A DNA stretch of 15,088 bases from Proteobacteria bacterium UBA5122 (GCA_002415485.1 DHYU01000012.1:11466-26553); one strand, 5' to 3'. Shown: positions 7,476-12,596, counted from the first letter of the stretch. Program-made: numbers and translations. Notes: generated by a model not told the origin, from the sequence alone.

Positions 7476-8255
7476 ATGAAACTACGCATAACCGGACTCA
7501 GTCTCGCCCTCGCCTTCACCGCTCAGCACACGCATGCCGAAGATCGTGTGCTGGTCAAAATCAACGATAGCGAGATCACCCAACAACAACTGATGATGTT
7601 TGCAGGTGAACACGCCGCACACATGAACCAGGAAGAAGCCGCCCGCCTGCTGCACAACATGATCAGTCACGAGCTGCTCTATCAGGCCGCGATCAAAAAC
7701 AAAATCGACGAGCTGCCCAACGTCAAAGCCGCGCTTGATGCCCAACGTCGTAACCTGCTGGCGCAGGCCGTGGTCCAGGACATGCTGGTCAAAACCCCGA
7801 TCACTGAAGAACAACTGCGCGCCATCTACACCGCCGAAGTTGGCAGTGAACAACACACCGAATACGAAACACGCCACATCCTGCTCGACACTGAACAGGA
7901 CGCCAAGGCAGCCATCGCCCGCCTCAACAAAGGCGATGACTTCGCCAGCGTCGCCAAAGAGATGTCGAGTGACTTCTCCGCCAGCGAAGGCGGCCTCATG
8001 GGTTGGCTCAGTCTCGGCAACATGCCCCCCGCCTACGGCGAGACCGTTCGTCATTTGAAAGACGGTGAATACAACAAACAGCCCGTCCAAAGTGAATACG
8101 GCTGGCACGTCATCAAACGCGAACACAGCAAACAAGTCGAGCCACCGTCATACGACATGCTGCGCGACAGCCTCATGGCCTCCGCACAACAACAACTGGT
8201 GACGGAGTATCTGCAAGAACTGCAACAAGGCGCCAAGATCGAATACGCCAAATAG
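7476..8255 (+). CDS. Periplasmic parvulin-type peptidyl-prolyl isomerase
   Basis: Predicted exported PpiC-type prolyl isomerase, a folding helper for envelope proteins. Residues 1-21 form a signal peptide with likely cleavage after THA. Residues about 25-115 form a SurA-like helical region (VLVKINDSEITQQQLM, LLHNMISHELLYQAAIKNKI). The parvulin domain follows at about 128-225 with YETRHILLDTEQDA, DDFASVAKEMSSDFSASEGG, GWLSLGNMPPAY and QSEYGWHVIKRE; the signature His residues and the GW-L pattern are intact. No lipobox cysteine is present, so it is probably soluble. AAGGA lies 7-8 nt before the ATG. It ends the plus-strand operon, and a strong hairpin starts 35 nt later. Confidence 0.92.
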   Translation: MKLRITGLSLALAFTAQHTHAEDRVLVKINDSEITQQQLMMFAGEHAAHMNQEEAARLLHNMISHELLYQAAIKNKIDELPNVKAALDAQRRNLLAQAVVQDMLVKTPITEEQLRAIYTAEVGSEQHTEYETRHILLDTEQDAKAAIARLNKGDDFASVAKEMSSDFSASEGGLMGWLSLGNMPPAYGETVRHLKDGEYNKQPVQSEYGWHVIKREHSKQVEPPSYDMLRDSLMASAQQQLVTEYLQELQQGAKIEYAK

Positions 8256-8290
8256 AGCCGTTGATTTAAGGCATTCGCCCTGCATCACAC

Positions 8291-8321
8291 ACGGCGCCTT
8301 ATCTTCACGATGAGGCGTCGT
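8291..8321. terminator. 13-bp hairpin between convergent frames, possible bidirectional terminator
   Basis: Arms 8291-8303 (ACGGCGCCTTATC) and 8309-8321 (GATGAGGCGTCGT) pair over 13 positions with two G-T wobbles and a TTCAC loop. The hairpin sits 35 nt after the prolyl isomerase stop and touches the TAA of the minus-strand frame at 8321-8323. Neither side has a good T-run, so Rho-independent termination is likely to be weak or absent. Confidence 0.5.
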
Positions 8322-8458
8322 TACTCAATCATCAACACCTTCGAAAAATCACCGGCACCCACTGCCTTTAAGCGCACAAACAACTGTGGATTATTAGCAT
8401 ACCCCCGCACAGCCCTCAAATCCGCTCTGCCTACACCCGACAAATAGTTTGCGACCAT
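8321..8458 (-). CDS. Small unknown protein or gene remnant, 45 codons
   Basis: A 45-codon frame on the minus strand from ATG at 8456-8458 to TAA at 8321-8323. Residues include YLSGVGRADLRAVRGY, then ANNPQLFVRLK, then AVGAGDFSKVLMIE at the end. The composition looks protein-like: hydrophobic, charged and glycine residues are spread as in a folded domain rather than as in a random frame. I do not recognise the family. In-frame sequence continues only seven codons above the ATG before a stop. No good ribosome-binding site is seen. It may be a small gene or the surviving 3' end of a larger gene. Its end at the 8291-8321 hairpin supports a real transcription unit. Function unknown. Confidence 0.35.
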   Translation of the reverse strand: MVANYLSGVGRADLRAVRGYANNPQLFVRLKAVGAGDFSKVLMIE

Positions 8459-8527
8459 TTCCAGGGTACTGCGTCTTTAACTATGAAAACACACCTTTCA
8501 ACGAGACGATTGAACAAGGAGCAGACA

Positions 8528-9022
8528 ATGAAACGCTTTCATGTACATATGGTGGTACCGGACCTGGAACAAGCGATTGCCTTTTATGGAAAACTCTTCA
8601 ACCAAGCCCCAAACAAACAACGCCCAGACTACGCCAAATGGATCTTGGAAGCGCCCAGCGTCAACTTTGCCATCTCATCCAACGGCAAACAGCCCGGCCT
8701 GCATCATCTTGGCTTTCAGGTCGACAACCAAGATGCACTCACCCAGCTGCGCACGGCCGCCGAAGAGGCATCCCCCAACGCAGTGTTGGAACAACCTAAT
8801 GTCAGCTGCTGTTATGCAAAGAGCGACAAACATTGGACCATAGACCCGACCGGCACCCCCTGGGAGCACTTTGTGACGCTAGCAGAAGATGAGGAATCGG
8901 GTAGTGATGCCTGCTGCGGCCCAACAGACATCGCACACAAACGGAAAGATACGTCCTGCTGCATGCCGCAAGGAATGCCCGATCACATGCGCAAAATGAT
9001 GGAAAACTGCTGTGGCAAATAA
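8528..9022 (+). CDS. arsI: ArsI/CadI-type organoarsenical C-As lyase
   Basis: Vicinal-oxygen-chelate (glyoxalase-fold) protein of the ArsI/CadI group. ArsI uses Fe(II) and O2 to cleave the carbon-arsenic bond of trivalent methyl and aromatic arsenicals. The N-terminus FHVHMVVPDLEQAIAFYGKL gives the first VOC strand and a His at the metal position. GLHHLGFQV (57-65) gives the central His, and PWEHF (111-115) gives Glu113. The vicinal pair Cys94-Cys95 in SCCYAKSDK is the arsenical-binding pair of the family. The tail adds CC at 129-130, 144-145 and 161-162 and is rich in Met. The start is the ATG at 8528: AAGGAG (8516-8521) lies 6 nt before it and the family N-terminus begins there. An upstream in-frame ATG at 8483 would add 15 unlike residues. 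It overlaps the sigma factor gene by 11 nt. CadI, a cadmium-induced relative, is the alternative name; the exact substrate is inferred. Confidence 0.85.
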   Translation: MKRFHVHMVVPDLEQAIAFYGKLFNQAPNKQRPDYAKWILEAPSVNFAISSNGKQPGLHHLGFQVDNQDALTQLRTAAEEASPNAVLEQPNVSCCYAKSDKHWTIDPTGTPWEHFVTLAEDEESGSDACCGPTDIAHKRKDTSCCMPQGMPDHMRKMMENCCGK

Positions 9023-9599
9023 ACCCATCTCAAACAACGATACGCACCGGACATTGTTGGTGGATACGTATCTCGCCATTGAGGCCCGCCTGCGTGTGTA
9101 TTTGCGCAGGCGGGTCGAAGCACAGGCCGTAGATGACCTGCTGCAAGAGATTTTGCTCAAGGCACTGCGGGCAATCGAAGACAACAACGCGCCGAAAAAA
9201 CTAGAGGCTTGGCTATACACCACCGCACGCACGACGGTGATTGATCATTATCGCAGGACAAAATCAAACACCGATCCGCTGACAGATGATTTGATCTTAC
9301 CGGAAGAAAGCGATGACCTACGTTTGACCCAGGAACTGGCAACCTGCCTCAAGCCGTTGGCGATGCAGCTGGAACCGATCTATCGCGAGACCCTGCTCGC
9401 CACCGACTTTGAAGGCAAGACCATCAACGCCGTTGCCAGCGAGGCAGGTGTATCACCGTCAGCGATTAAAAGCCGCGCCAGCCGTGCGCGCACCAAGCTG
9501 AAGGCCTTGTTCGTGGAATGCTGCCAGGTGGAAATCGCCGACGGCCAGTTCTGTGATGTTCTCTATAAAAACTGCTCTGACGGCGCGTGCAGTGAATGA
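9012..9599 (+). CDS. SigZ-like ECF-type RNA polymerase sigma factor with Cys-rich tail
   Basis: Sigma-70 family protein with only regions 2 and 4. Region 2 spans about 18-82 (VDDLLQEILLKALRAI, EAWLYTTARTTVIDHYRR). Region 4 spans about 118-168, with the helix-turn-helix KTINAVASEAGVSPSAIKSRASRARTKLK. The tail carries Cys170-Cys171, Cys181, Cys188 and Cys193, resembling SigZ-type factors that end in cysteine pairs. No anti-sigma gene is adjacent. The start chosen is GTG at 9012, inside the end of arsI (11-nt overlap), which implies coupled translation. In-frame TTG and GTG codons about 14-16 residues in would also fit, because conserved sequence begins only near residue 18. The gene probably controls its own operon or thiol or metalloid stress genes; this is inferred from the coupling to arsI and the cysteines. 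Confidence 0.8.
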   Translation: MANKPISNNDTHRTLLVDTYLAIEARLRVYLRRRVEAQAVDDLLQEILLKALRAIEDNNAPKKLEAWLYTTARTTVIDHYRRTKSNTDPLTDDLILPEESDDLRLTQELATCLKPLAMQLEPIYRETLLATDFEGKTINAVASEAGVSPSAIKSRASRARTKLKALFVECCQVEIADGQFCDVLYKNCSDGACSE

Positions 9600-9615
9600 A
9601 GCTTGATGAGTTGAA

Positions 9616-9654
9616 TTACGCCAGTTTGAACACACGATCCAAATTGGCGGTGGC
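9616..9654 (-). pseudogene. Detached copy of the tatD 3' end
   Basis: On the minus strand this reads A-T-A-N-L-D-R-V-F-K-L-A and then TAA, matching the last residues of the intact TatD (T-T-A-N-F-E-R-L-F-K-L-A, stop at 11383). At DNA level 9617-9653 and 11384-11420 agree at 32 of 37 positions, in the same orientation. Similarity ends at the stop codon on one side and 12 codons inside the gene on the other. It lies 17 bp after the sigma factor stop. It is either the displaced original 3' end or a copy carried in by the block between the two sites. Confidence 0.75.
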
Positions 9655-9681
9655 TTATGGCGTCGGTGACGCAAAACACTT

Positions 9682-9754
9682 ACACGAAGGCAAAAGGCAA
9701 GACCTGAACCCATCGACCGCTCTGACACGAAGGCAAAAGGCAAGACCCGACCCC
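9682..9754 (+). repeat. Pair of 43-bp-spaced direct repeats (AAGGCAAAAGGCAAGACC type)
   Basis: The 23-mer beginning ACACGAAGGCAAAAGGCAAG occurs exactly at 9682-9704 and 9725-9747. The following bases stay similar (TGAACCC against CGACCCC), so the unit is about 30 bp at a 43-bp step. From memory, sequences of the type GGCAAGACCTGACCCC are common next to RAYT-type transposases. A degenerate inverted match, GGTCAGGTGTTGCGTT, is at 11293-11308, near the other end of the block. Confidence 0.7.
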
Positions 9755-9763
9755 GTTCTTGCG

Positions 9764-9804
9764 TTCGGCGCAATGCGCTATCGCTTATTGCGCCCTACGG
9801 ACCT
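9764..9804 (-). repeat. REP hairpin A
   Basis: This 41-bp element is identical to 11205-11245. On plus, arms GGCGCAAT (9767-9774) and ATTGCGCC (9787-9794) enclose GCG-CTAT-CGC followed by a TT bulge. CTAC at 9795-9798 is the complement of GTAG, the tetranucleotide that sits 5' of REP hairpins and is recognised by RAYT transposases. The element is therefore oriented on the minus strand. It is the outlying copy, 0.85 kb from the transposase gene. Confidence 0.85.
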
Positions 9805-9827
9805 AAGCGAGTGCACAGCTTGAGCAC

Positions 9828-9854
9828 CGCGGAGGTTTGTCCACCTTGACCGCG
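9828..9854. other. Imperfect hairpin just downstream of the DUF6988-like gene
   Basis: CGCGG (9828-9832) pairs with CCGCG (9850-9854) and AGGT (9833-9836) with ACCT (9843-9846). The loop is TTGTCC and a one-sided bulge TGA lies at 9847-9849. It lies 4-31 nt beyond the stop of the minus-strand gene. It could act as a terminator without a T-run, or be half of an attC-like folded site. Confidence 0.4.
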
Positions 9855-9856
9855 CT

Positions 9857-9869
9857 TGTTATGGCTCAT
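9857..9869 (+). repeat. 13-bp inverted repeat, left copy
   Basis: TGTTATGGCTCAT here is the exact reverse complement of 10460-10472. The stop codon of the DUF6988-like gene (9859-9861) lies inside it. Confidence 0.85.
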
Positions 9870-10458
9870 CTTCACTTCCACTGAACTCCTCTTTAAGTTC
9901 CTTTGCGAGTTCAAGATGTCCACAAGCAAGGGCTGCATGGGTTGCCGCCAACAACGCCATCCCTTTTGAGGCCTTCAATATATTCAGTCTATCTGTTTCC
10001 GAATAATTACCAATTAGCTCAGAATCGGAATATCGCCTCTGGACTTGCGCTGCCCCGCCATGCGTGTACGAGTTCATTGCATCCCACTCACGTTGATGCA
10101 CACGTGAAAACACCCCTGAAGTGAAGCCGGGCTTAGCCTCAAGCTGCTTGATCATTTCTTTTATTCTAGGCGGCTCTTTTCCAGAAGCGAATTTTTCCGC
10201 CTCATCCTTTGACGCACATTGATAAAAGTACATACCTCTAATCAGAGCCTCATATTGCAACCTCACGAGTGCAGCCGAAGACCCATTTAGATTATTTGTT
10301 ATAAGCACCACGATTGCGCCGAAATGCTCAAGCGATAGATGAAGCAGTGCGCATGAAACTCTGGACTCAATATCTTCTCGGATCTTGAGTCCATCCATCT
10401 TTTTGTCGAGGCTTCTCATAAATTGAGACGCTTTATTTAGTGTTTCATCAAAGTTCAT
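9859..10458 (-). CDS. DUF6988-like hypothetical protein in a cassette-like frame
   Basis: A 199-residue, mostly helical cytoplasmic protein with no signal peptide or membrane segment. The central pattern LLHLSLEHFGAIVVLI, VRLQYEALIRGMYFYQCAS (about 65-83) and WDAMNSYTHGGAAQVQRR (125-142) resembles what I remember of the DUF6988 family, a HEPN-like group of unknown function. The NSYTHGG segment (129-135) is its most conserved-looking part. The assignment is from memory. Base and codon use is more AT-rich than in the flanking core genes, which suggests transfer. The gene is bracketed by exact 13-bp inverted repeats. Its ATG at 10458 lies 2 nt inside the right copy and its stop lies within the left copy. 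No clear ribosome-binding site is present. A role in defence or as an integron-type cassette cargo is possible but unproven. Confidence 0.7.
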   Translation of the reverse strand: MNFDETLNKASQFMRSLDKKMDGLKIREDIESRVSCALLHLSLEHFGAIVVLITNNLNGSSAALVRLQYEALIRGMYFYQCASKDEAEKFASGKEPPRIKEMIKQLEAKPGFTSGVFSRVHQREWDAMNSYTHGGAAQVQRRYSDSELIGNYSETDRLNILKASKGMALLAATHAALACGHLELAKELKEEFSGSEDEP

Positions 10459-10459
10459 A

Positions 10460-10472
10460 ATGAGCCATAACA
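10460..10472 (-). repeat. 13-bp inverted repeat, right copy
   Basis: ATGAGCCATAACA, the exact reverse complement of 9857-9869. It ends just upstream of the start codon of the DUF6988-like gene and begins 7 nt before the large palindrome at 10479. Confidence 0.85.
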
Positions 10473-10478
10473 GTCAGT

Positions 10479-10520
10479 AGACGGACGATGTCCGCATTTA
10501 ATCACGGACATCGTCCGTCT
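10479..10520. other. 16-bp perfect palindrome made of two CGGAC-N3-GTCCG dyads
   Basis: AGACGGACGATGTCCG (10479-10494) is perfectly complementary to CGGACATCGTCCGTCT (10505-10520), with a 10-nt AT-rich spacer CATTTAATCA. Each arm is itself a dyad: CGGAC-GAT-GTCCG centred at 10488 and CGGAC-ATC-GTCCG centred at 10511, 23 bp apart. It lies upstream of the DUF6988-like gene and abuts the IS3 end. It may be an operator, a recombination site, or the insertion target of the IS. It has no T-run, so it does not look like a classical terminator. Confidence 0.8.
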
Positions 10521-10602
10521 GACGTTCCCCCAATAAAACGGACGGTTTAATTAAGAGGCATATCTAGCCTCATATTCCGCTGGACTGATATAGCCCAGGT
10601 CC
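10520..10602 (-). mobile_element. Right-end remnant of an IS3-family element
   Basis: On the minus strand codons for D-L-G-Y-I-S-P-A-E-Y-E-A-R-Y-A-S end at TAA (10551-10553). This is the C-terminus of IS3-family OrfB transposases, whose usual ending is LGYLSPAEYE. Downstream, to 10520, lies the likely terminal inverted repeat; read on plus it is TGACGTTCCCCCAATAAAAC, and it starts with TG as IS3 ends do. The rest of orfB is missing: homology stops where the REP at 10597 begins. The remnant is non-functional. Confidence 0.75.
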
Positions 10603-10637
10603 GTAGGGCGTAATAAGCGACAGCGCATTACGCCGCA
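10597..10637 (+). repeat. REP hairpin C (inverted relative to A and B)
   Basis: GTAG (10603-10606) is followed by GGCGTAAT (10607-10614), bulge AA, GCG, loop ACAG, CGC and ATTACGCC (10627-10634). It is inverted relative to copies A and B and differs from them at 4 of 41 positions. Two of these differences exchange a C-G pair for a T-A pair in the stem, and one lies in the loop. It starts at the broken edge of the IS3 remnant and ends 11 bp from the RAYT stop. Confidence 0.85.
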
Positions 10638-10648
10638 TGGATCGATAA

Positions 10649-11179
10649 TCAATCCAAATACCCCAATATTCCCTCACAACCACCCGCCCAATCGGCTGGG
10701 TACACTCCGCGTTCAACCCAGCCATGAAACGTTGAATATGGCCAATCGGAGACCCGTGTTACCAAACCATGCTTCAGCGGGTTGAGGTGGACATAATCCA
10801 TATGCGCCCGGTAATCAGCCTCGTCATTGATGAGATGTTCCCAATAACGGCGTTGCCAGATCCCTCGCTCACCGCGCCTCTTCCTAACCGATGAGAGCCG
10901 TTCATTTCGAGGAAGTGATTTGGAGAACTCCATTTTAATCAGACGCCAACGCTTCGAAAAATCCATATCGCCTCCGGGGAGCTCAATAATACAATGTAGG
11001 TGATCCGGCAAAACCACCCATGCGTGAATCTTAAACGGATGACGCTGTTTGACAGAGCGGACAATCCTCCGCAACACATCGATATTGCGGACAAGCATAT
11101 CATTCCCCTTACGTTCCAGGAGATTGACGGTAAAAAAGTAGGTACCGCCGGGATACCAAGCGCGTCGATAATTGGGCAT
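10649..11179 (-). CDS. REP-associated tyrosine transposase (RAYT)
   Basis: Single-domain HUH (Y1) nuclease of the IS200/IS605-related RAYT group, which nicks and joins single-stranded REP DNA. Visible hallmarks are the N-terminus MPNYRRAWYPGGTYFFTVNL, the HUH motif HLH at 60-62 in VLPDHLHCIIELP, and the helix with the catalytic Tyr129 in DYVHLNPLKHGLV. GIWQRRYWEHLI at about 106-117 is also typical. All key residues are intact and the length (176) is normal, so it may be active. The ATG at 11179 gives the family N-terminus; only a weak ribosome-binding site is seen. REP hairpins flank it in opposite orientation, C after 11 bp at the 3' side and B 26 bp before the start, the layout of a REPtron. 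Its likely targets are these GTAG-hairpin elements. Confidence 0.93.
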   Translation of the reverse strand: MPNYRRAWYPGGTYFFTVNLLERKGNDMLVRNIDVLRRIVRSVKQRHPFKIHAWVVLPDHLHCIIELPGGDMDFSKRWRLIKMEFSKSLPRNERLSSVRKRRGERGIWQRRYWEHLINDEADYRAHMDYVHLNPLKHGLVTRVSDWPYSTFHGWVERGVYPADWAGGCEGILGYLD

Positions 11180-11204
11180 CGCCAGAGTATGGCCAGACGT
11201 TGCA

Positions 11205-11245
11205 TTCGGCGCAATGCGCTATCGCTTATTGCGCCCTACGGACCT
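11205..11245 (-). repeat. REP hairpin B
   Basis: Identical over 41 bp to copy A at 9764-9804 and in the same orientation, with GTAG on the minus strand 5' of the hairpin. It lies 26 bp upstream of the RAYT start codon and forms an inverted pair with copy C on the other side of the gene. Confidence 0.85.
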
Positions 11246-11329
11246 GATATGTTTCAAGGATAGCTTGACTAGCTACCCCAGCCGAAGAACAAGGTCAGGT
11301 GTTGCGTTCACACAAAAGCATTGGGGGGC

Positions 11330-11354
11330 GTCTTGCACTCAGATGAGTGCAGAC
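11330..11354. terminator. Hairpin downstream of tatD
   Basis: TGCACTC (11334-11340) and GAGTGCA (11345-11351) pair around an AGAT loop. GTC (11330-11332) can also pair with GAC (11352-11354) if one T bulges. It lies 28 nt beyond the tatD stop and could end the mltG-to-tatD transcript. There is no T-run on the minus-strand side, so this is tentative. Confidence 0.4.
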
Positions 11355-11382
11355 CTATTGTGAATGAAGTGACTAAAGCAAC

Positions 11383-12162
11383 CTACGCCAGTTTAAACAA
11401 TCGCTCAAAATTGGCGGTGGTCACCTCCGCCACTTCTTCCACCGAGATCCCGCGCAGCTTGGCGATGTATTCGGCAACATGACGGGTATAACCGGGCTGA
11501 TTGGTCTTGCCACGATGTGGCAGCGGCGTCAGATACGGCGCATCGGTTTCGACCAGCATCGCCTCGAGTGGGATCGTGCGTGCGACTTCCTTTAAGGCTT
11601 CGGCATTACGAAAGGTGACGATGCCGGAAAATGAGATATAAAAACCCAGTTCAATGGATTTGAGTGCAGTGTCGAGATCATCGACAAAACAATGCATCAC
11701 GCCGCCGATTTGATCGGCACCCTCCGCCGCCATGATATTCAAGGTATCGGGTTGCGCCTCACGGCTATGAATGATCAGCGGTTTGCCGCTGAGCTTGGCG
11801 GCGGCGATATGGCGACGGAAGCGATCGCGCTGCCAGTCCAGATCACCTTCACTGCGAAAGTAATCCAGGCCGGTTTCACCGATGGCGATGATCTTGGGAT
11901 GTTTGGCATATTCCACCAGCTCATCAACCGTCGGATCATGGCCTTCGTCTTCGTTGGGGTGGACACCGACGGAGGCATAGACATGGTCGTGCTTCTCCAC
12001 CTCGGCCATCATGCCGGGCCACAACTCCATGTTGATCGACACACACAACATGCGCTGCACGCCGAGCTCGGCTGCCTGCGACATGACCGCATCCATACCA
12101 CCGAGTTTTTCCAGATCAAGACGATCCAGGTGACAGTGAGAATCCACCAGATTTAACGACAT
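11383..12162 (-). CDS. TatD-family metal-dependent hydrolase / DNase
   Basis: Amidohydrolase-fold metal-dependent nuclease of the TatD/YcfH family, thought to act as a 3'-5' exonuclease on DNA or RNA. Motifs are SHCHLDRL at 8-15 (His9, His11), ASVGVHPNE with a conserved His, IAIGETGLDYF with the metal-binding Glu, PLIIHSREA, MHCFVDD and LVETDAPYLTP with Asp. The length (259 residues) is that of a complete enzyme. It closes the conserved minus-strand run, 34 nt after pilZ. Its position after tmk-holB-pilZ makes it the YcfH-type paralogue. The last 12 codons are duplicated at 9616-9654, and the intact gene's 3' end may itself have been exchanged by the neighbouring block. Confidence 0.94.
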   Translation of the reverse strand: MSLNLVDSHCHLDRLDLEKLGGMDAVMSQAAELGVQRMLCVSINMELWPGMMAEVEKHDHVYASVGVHPNEDEGHDPTVDELVEYAKHPKIIAIGETGLDYFRSEGDLDWQRDRFRRHIAAAKLSGKPLIIHSREAQPDTLNIMAAEGADQIGGVMHCFVDDLDTALKSIELGFYISFSGIVTFRNAEALKEVARTIPLEAMLVETDAPYLTPLPHRGKTNQPGYTRHVAEYIAKLRGISVEEVAEVTTANFERLFKLA

Positions 12163-12196
12163 GATGATGACTACCGTATTTTAAAATTCAGAATGT

Positions 12197-12568
12197 TTAC
12201 ATGGTATGGGTGGGACGATCAGACTTCAGTGCACCACCGAGATAGGTTTCGATCTTTTTGCGGGCCTCACCGCCATCCTTGTCGGCCGCGAACTGCACAC
12301 CGATGCCGGCCACGCGGTTGCCCTGCGCACCCTTGGGCGTGACCCAGATGACCTTGCCGACCACCGGCAGTTTTTCAGTCTCGTCCATCAGCTTCAACAG
12401 CATGAACACTTCTTGTCCGAGGCGATAATCCTTATTGGTGGGAATGAACAGACCGCCGTTATTGATAAACGGCATATAGGCGGCATATAGCGCGCCTTTA
12501 TCCTTGATCGTCAGCGACAATATCCCTTGTCGCGCCGCCGCTGCATTGCTTGCTGCTTCTTCCGACAT
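12197..12568 (-). CDS. pilZ: PilZ-domain protein (type IV pilus PilZ type)
   Basis: Short single PilZ domain protein of 123 residues. The position between holB and tatD and the sequence (QGILSLTIKDKGALYAAYMPFINNGGLFIPT, then LGQEVFMLLKLMDE, VVGKVIWVTPKG and VAGIGVQF) are those of the PilZ protein needed for type IV pilus assembly in Pseudomonas and Xanthomonas. It lacks the N-terminal RxxxR and the D/NxSxxG motif used for cyclic-di-GMP, as is usual for this subtype, so it probably works by protein contacts with the pilus ATPase system rather than by binding the nucleotide. AGAGGGG lies just before the ATG at 12568. No other pilus genes are in the window. Confidence 0.9.
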   Translation of the reverse strand: MSEEAASNAAAARQGILSLTIKDKGALYAAYMPFINNGGLFIPTNKDYRLGQEVFMLLKLMDETEKLPVVGKVIWVTPKGAQGNRVAGIGVQFAADKDGGEARKKIETYLGGALKSDRPTHTM

Positions 12569-12596
12569 AACCCCTCTTAATGCTTACTCTACGCCG

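Noticed and set aside
8483..8527. An upstream ATG for arsI
   Set aside because: It adds 15 residues not seen in the family, while the ATG at 8528 has AAGGAG at 6 nt.
8459..8527. A sigma-70 or ECF promoter before arsI
   Set aside because: Candidate hexamers (TTTCCA, CTATGA and others) match poorly and no GGAAC-type ECF -35 is present. I cannot place a promoter here.
9596..9823. A 75-codon plus-strand frame starting at the sigma factor stop
   Set aside because: It runs through the tatD fragment (antisense), the 43-bp repeats and REP A. Its FGAMRYRLLRPTDL segment is simply the REP translated, and the same peptide appears at REP B.
11172..11363. A 63-codon plus-strand frame across REP B
   Set aside because: It is a translated REP plus spacer sequence, antisense to the RAYT 5' end, with no family features.
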